Positions 61,683 to 64,000 of a DNA stretch of 64,000 nucleotides are shown here, in pieces (the first letter of the stretch is position 1; each line of letters begins with the position of its first letter). The DNA is from Gemmobacter fulvus (GTDB taxonomy: Bacteria > Pseudomonadota > Alphaproteobacteria > Rhodobacterales > Rhodobacteraceae): assembly GCF_018798885.1 (NCBI RefSeq), contig NZ_CP076361.1, forward strand, positions 3,253,501 to 3,317,500. Reading direction: 5' to 3'. The position numbers and the translations under genes are program-made. Under the pieces are notes generated by a model that saw only the letters and a list, made by a program, of their open reading frames with translations, made no database searches and was not told where the DNA came from.

Positions 61683-62813
61683 TCACCTTGAGGCGAGCGT
61701 GCCCGCCGTCTCTTCGATCCTGAGAAGCATATCCATCAGAAGCGCGGCAGGGTCAAGGTTGACCGCCTTGCCCCGACGCGCCCGCGCCGACAGGCTTTGC
61801 GCCAGATCGGCCCATTGGCGGGCGGCCCAAGGGTCGGGGGACAGCCGCGCCAGCAGTGCCGCCTCGCCTTGGCAGGCCTCGGGTGGGGTGGTGCCAAGCG
61901 TGCCTGCGCGGGCCAGACGGGCCAGCAGCAGATCCATCAGCGTCAGTGCCAGATCAAAGCGCGGCTCGTTGCCCTTGCCGCTGCCGGTTTCGGCAAAGGC
62001 CAGCAAGCGGGGCCGATCCATGCGGGGCAGGCCGCCGAACAGCGCGATCAGAGTGCGGTAAAGCGCCATGCCCTCCAGATTGGTGATGCGCATGGCCTCG
62101 CCGACCGAGCCGCCCGCCAGTTCGGCCATCGCTTCGGGGGCGTCGATCACGGCCCCGGCCTGCGCCAGCGCCTCGGCCATCGGGCGCGCGGGCAGGGCGG
62201 TCAGCCGCAATTCGCGGCAGCGCGAGCGGATGGTGGGCAGCAGGCGGAAGGGCTGGTGCGAGATCAGGAAGAACGTGACGCCGGCAGGCGGTTCCTCCAG
62301 CAGCTTCAGCAGCGCATTGGCGGCATTGGTGTTCAGCTCGTCGGCGCTGTCGACAATCGCCACCCGGCGACCGCCATCGGCGGCGGCCATGGTGAAGAAT
62401 TCCTTCAGCTTGCGGACCTCTTTCACCAGAATGTCCTGCGCCGGGGCCTTTTCTGTTTCGTTCAGGCCGCGTCGCAGCAGATAGGCACGCGGATCCGACA
62501 GGGCGGCCAGACGGCGGGTGACGGGGTGATCGGCGGGCACGTCCAGCGTGGCGGGCGGCGGTGGGGCGAACATGCCGCCATCATGTTCGGGCGTGGCCAG
62601 CAAAAACCGCGCCAGCCGCCAGGCCAGCGTCGCCTTGCCCACGCCGCGTGGCCCGGTGATCAGCCAGCCGTGATGCAGCCGCCCGGCATTGAAGCTGTGC
62701 AGAAAATCGGCCTGTGCCGCCTCGTGCCCGATCAACTGCGCGGTTTCGCGCGGATGCGGCGCGCCTTCGATCCGGTCGGGTTCCGGGAAATCGCCAAGAT
62801 AGACGGACGGCAT
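61683..62813 (-). CDS. holB: DNA polymerase III delta' subunit
   Basis: This 376-residue clamp-loader subunit starts MPSVYLGDFPEPDRIEGAPHPRETAQLIGHEAAQADFLHSF. It has a Walker-A-like loop ITGPRGVGKATLAWRLA and the segment LLKLLEEPPAGVTFFLISHQPFRLLPTIRSRC, typical of delta' proteins. The start is the ATG complementary to 62811-62813; a longer frame runs into tmk and is discounted. It is separated from the tmk stop by one base. Confidence 0.92.
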   Translation of the reverse strand: MPSVYLGDFPEPDRIEGAPHPRETAQLIGHEAAQADFLHSFNAGRLHHGWLITGPRGVGKATLAWRLARFLLATPEHDGGMFAPPPPATLDVPADHPVTRRLAALSDPRAYLLRRGLNETEKAPAQDILVKEVRKLKEFFTMAAADGGRRVAIVDSADELNTNAANALLKLLEEPPAGVTFFLISHQPFRLLPTIRSRCRELRLTALPARPMAEALAQAGAVIDAPEAMAELAGGSVGEAMRITNLEGMALYRTLIALFGGLPRMDRPRLLAFAETGSGKGNEPRFDLALTLMDLLLARLARAGTLGTTPPEACQGEAALLARLSPDPWAARQWADLAQSLSARARRGKAVNLDPAALLMDMLLRIEETAGTLASR

Positions 62814-62814
62814 C

Positions 62815-63441
62815 CTAGAGCCCCAGATGCGCGCGGGCGCAGGCCAGCACATCCGCCGCCACCGCCTCGGGCGGGCGGGCGCCATCAATCACGCGGAACC
62901 GTGCGGGATGGGCCTTTGCCAGCGCCAGAAAGCCGCTGCGCATCGCGCGTTGCAGATCCAGCCCCATATCCTCGAACCGCTGTTCCGGGCCAGACCGGGC
63001 CACGGCGCGCGACAGGCCCAACGCGGGATCAATGTCGATCAACAGCGTCAGATCCGGCTCCAGCCCGATCATCAGCGCATGCAGCTGATCGACGGTCGCC
63101 GCCAGATCGCCGCGCGAAATGCCCTGATACATGCGGGTGCTGTCGGCAAAACGGTCGGTGATGACCACATCGCCCCGGTCCAGCGCCGGGCGGATGGTCT
63201 TTTCCATATGGTCGCGCCGGGCGGCGGTGAACAGCAGGATCTCGGTTTCTGCCGACCAGCGGGCGGGATCACCCTCCAGCACCAGACGGCGGATCTCTTC
63301 GGCCCCCGGACTGCCACCGGGTTCGCGGGTCAGCGCCACGCTTTGCCCCATGTCACGCAAAGACGCGGCCAGAAGCCGCGCCTGAGTGCTTTTGCCCGAA
63401 CCGTCGATGCCCTCGAAACTGAGGAAACGCCCTTGCACCAT
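62815..63441 (-). CDS. tmk: Thymidylate kinase
   Basis: This 208-residue enzyme phosphorylates dTMP to dTDP. The P-loop is FEGIDGSGKST (about 8-18), followed by the substrate motif LTREPGGSPGAEEIR and DVVITDRFADSTRMYQG. Length is standard. It starts at the base next to the carboxypeptidase stop, so the block dac-tmk-holB-tatD is a single transcription unit on the minus strand. Confidence 0.95.
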   Translation of the reverse strand: MVQGRFLSFEGIDGSGKSTQARLLAASLRDMGQSVALTREPGGSPGAEEIRRLVLEGDPARWSAETEILLFTAARRDHMEKTIRPALDRGDVVITDRFADSTRMYQGISRGDLAATVDQLHALMIGLEPDLTLLIDIDPALGLSRAVARSGPEQRFEDMGLDLQRAMRSGFLALAKAHPARFRVIDGARPPEAVAADVLACARAHLGL

Positions 63442-64000
63442 TCAGCTCGCCGGGGTTTCGGCGGGGAAGAAGCGCGCCATCAGCACCTGTGCCGCCGTGA
63501 CCAGCTTCTTGCCAAAGCCACCCTTGGGCACATCGGCCTCGGCCACCAGCGGGATGCGGGCATCCGGCAGATCGGGGATATGCACCAGCAGTTCCGCAAT
63601 CTGTTGCCCCTTGGTGATCGGGGCGTTGATAGGGCCTTTATAGACCACTTCGGCGGTCATCTGATCCTGCGCCAAGGCGGGCAACAGCCGGGTCACGTCC
63701 GTCGCGGGCACCAGACCCACGCGGTCGGCATCGCCCAGCCAGACATCGGCCTCGGCCACGCGGGTGCCACCCTTGACGATGGTTTTCAGCGAAAACTGCC
63801 GAAAGGCCCAGTTGACGATCCGCTCGCTTTCTTCGGCGCGGGCCTTTTCGGACGGCAGGCCGGTGATGGCAAACACCACGCGGCGGTCGCCCTGCACGGC
63901 CGAGCCGACAAGCCCGTAGCCCGCTTCCTGCGTATGGCCGGTTTTCAGGCCATCTGCGCCGATATTCAGCTTCAGCAAGGGGTTGCGGTTGAAGCGGTTG
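63442..64000 (-). CDS. D-alanyl-D-alanine carboxypeptidase (PBP5/6 type), C-terminal part
   Basis: This is the C-terminal about 186 residues of a penicillin-binding protein; the N-terminus, with the SxxK and SxN motifs, lies beyond the window edge. The third active-site motif is visible as GLKTGHT. A PBP5_C beta-rich domain follows (about SLKTIVKGGTRV onward), with a short amphipathic end that would anchor it to the membrane. It trims pentapeptide stems of peptidoglycan. The reading frame is open to the last base of the window. Confidence 0.9.
   Translation of the reverse strand, partial: NRFNRNPLLKLNIGADGLKTGHTQEAGYGLVGSAVQGDRRVVFAITGLPSEKARAEESERIVNWAFRQFSLKTIVKGGTRVAEADVWLGDADRVGLVPATDVTRLLPALAQDQMTAEVVYKGPINAPITKGQQIAELLVHIPDLPDARIPLVAEADVPKGGFGKKLVTAAQVLMARFFPAETPAS

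Overview
The window is ordinary chromosomal DNA of an alphaproteobacterium. Rhodobacteraceae (Rhodobacterales) is the best fit: GC is high, and there is a GapR/DUF2312 gene, a SAM-II riboswitch before metZ, a DUF6446-type gene between glyQ and glyS, a two-domain FolB, a SoeABC-like sulfite dehydrogenase, an SSS-type sensor kinase and the dac-tmk-holB-tatD block. No rRNA, tRNA, CRISPR array, prophage or insertion sequence was recognised. Three copies of a short intergenic repeat (about 3.7, 42.2 and 57.9 kb) and one AT-richer block inside glyS are the main signs of sequence mobility or mosaicism.

Layout. 0-3.6 kb: an NMT1/THI5-type ABC importer (ATPase, two permeases, binding protein). 3.8-8.6 kb: a signalling cassette of an XRE-type regulator with an unexpected DHp-like segment, a lone receiver, a small membrane protein and a transporter-histidine kinase fusion. 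8.6-9.6 kb: an isolated SPOA (FliM/FliN-like) protein. 9.6-11.7 kb: a persulfide dioxygenase-like enzyme and a Blh-type sulfurtransferase facing a DksA-like gene, with a palindromic operator and a well placed FNR-type box between them. 11.8-17.7 kb: a FadJ-like fusion with an eroded dehydrogenase half, a nitroreductase, gapR, an unknown conserved protein and a lone FbpB-type permease. 17.7-23.5 kb: a minus-strand operon of a polyamine/opine-type ABC importer plus a proline-racemase-family enzyme (second catalytic Cys replaced by Gly), divergent from a GlxA-type AraC regulator.

23.7-28.1 kb: soeABC-like molybdoenzyme operon. 28.2-37.6 kb: tgt, a GST, riboswitch-controlled metZ, folE2, two tandem trkH paralogues, and a secreted trypsin-like protein lacking two of three triad residues. 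37.8-50.2 kb: glyQ-fkbM-DUF6446-glyS, a PPDK-like protein with a degraded ATP site, a SleB-type hydrolase, folB-folP-glmM and a GT8 glycosyltransferase. 50.3-53.7 kb: ilvC facing a pair of Lrp/AsnC regulators and a class V aminotransferase. 54.3-59.0 kb: a second PotABCD-type importer. 59.1-64.0 kb: an AEC transporter and the minus-strand block dac-tmk-holB-tatD-MBL hydrolase.

The most unusual observations are the HTH/DHp-like regulator beside an orphan receiver and a transporter-kinase, and a set of enzymes that keep their fold but have lost catalytic residues (the trypsin-like protein, the PPDK-like protein, the FadJ-like protein and the proline racemase homologue). All functional statements come from reading motifs by eye; no database search was run.
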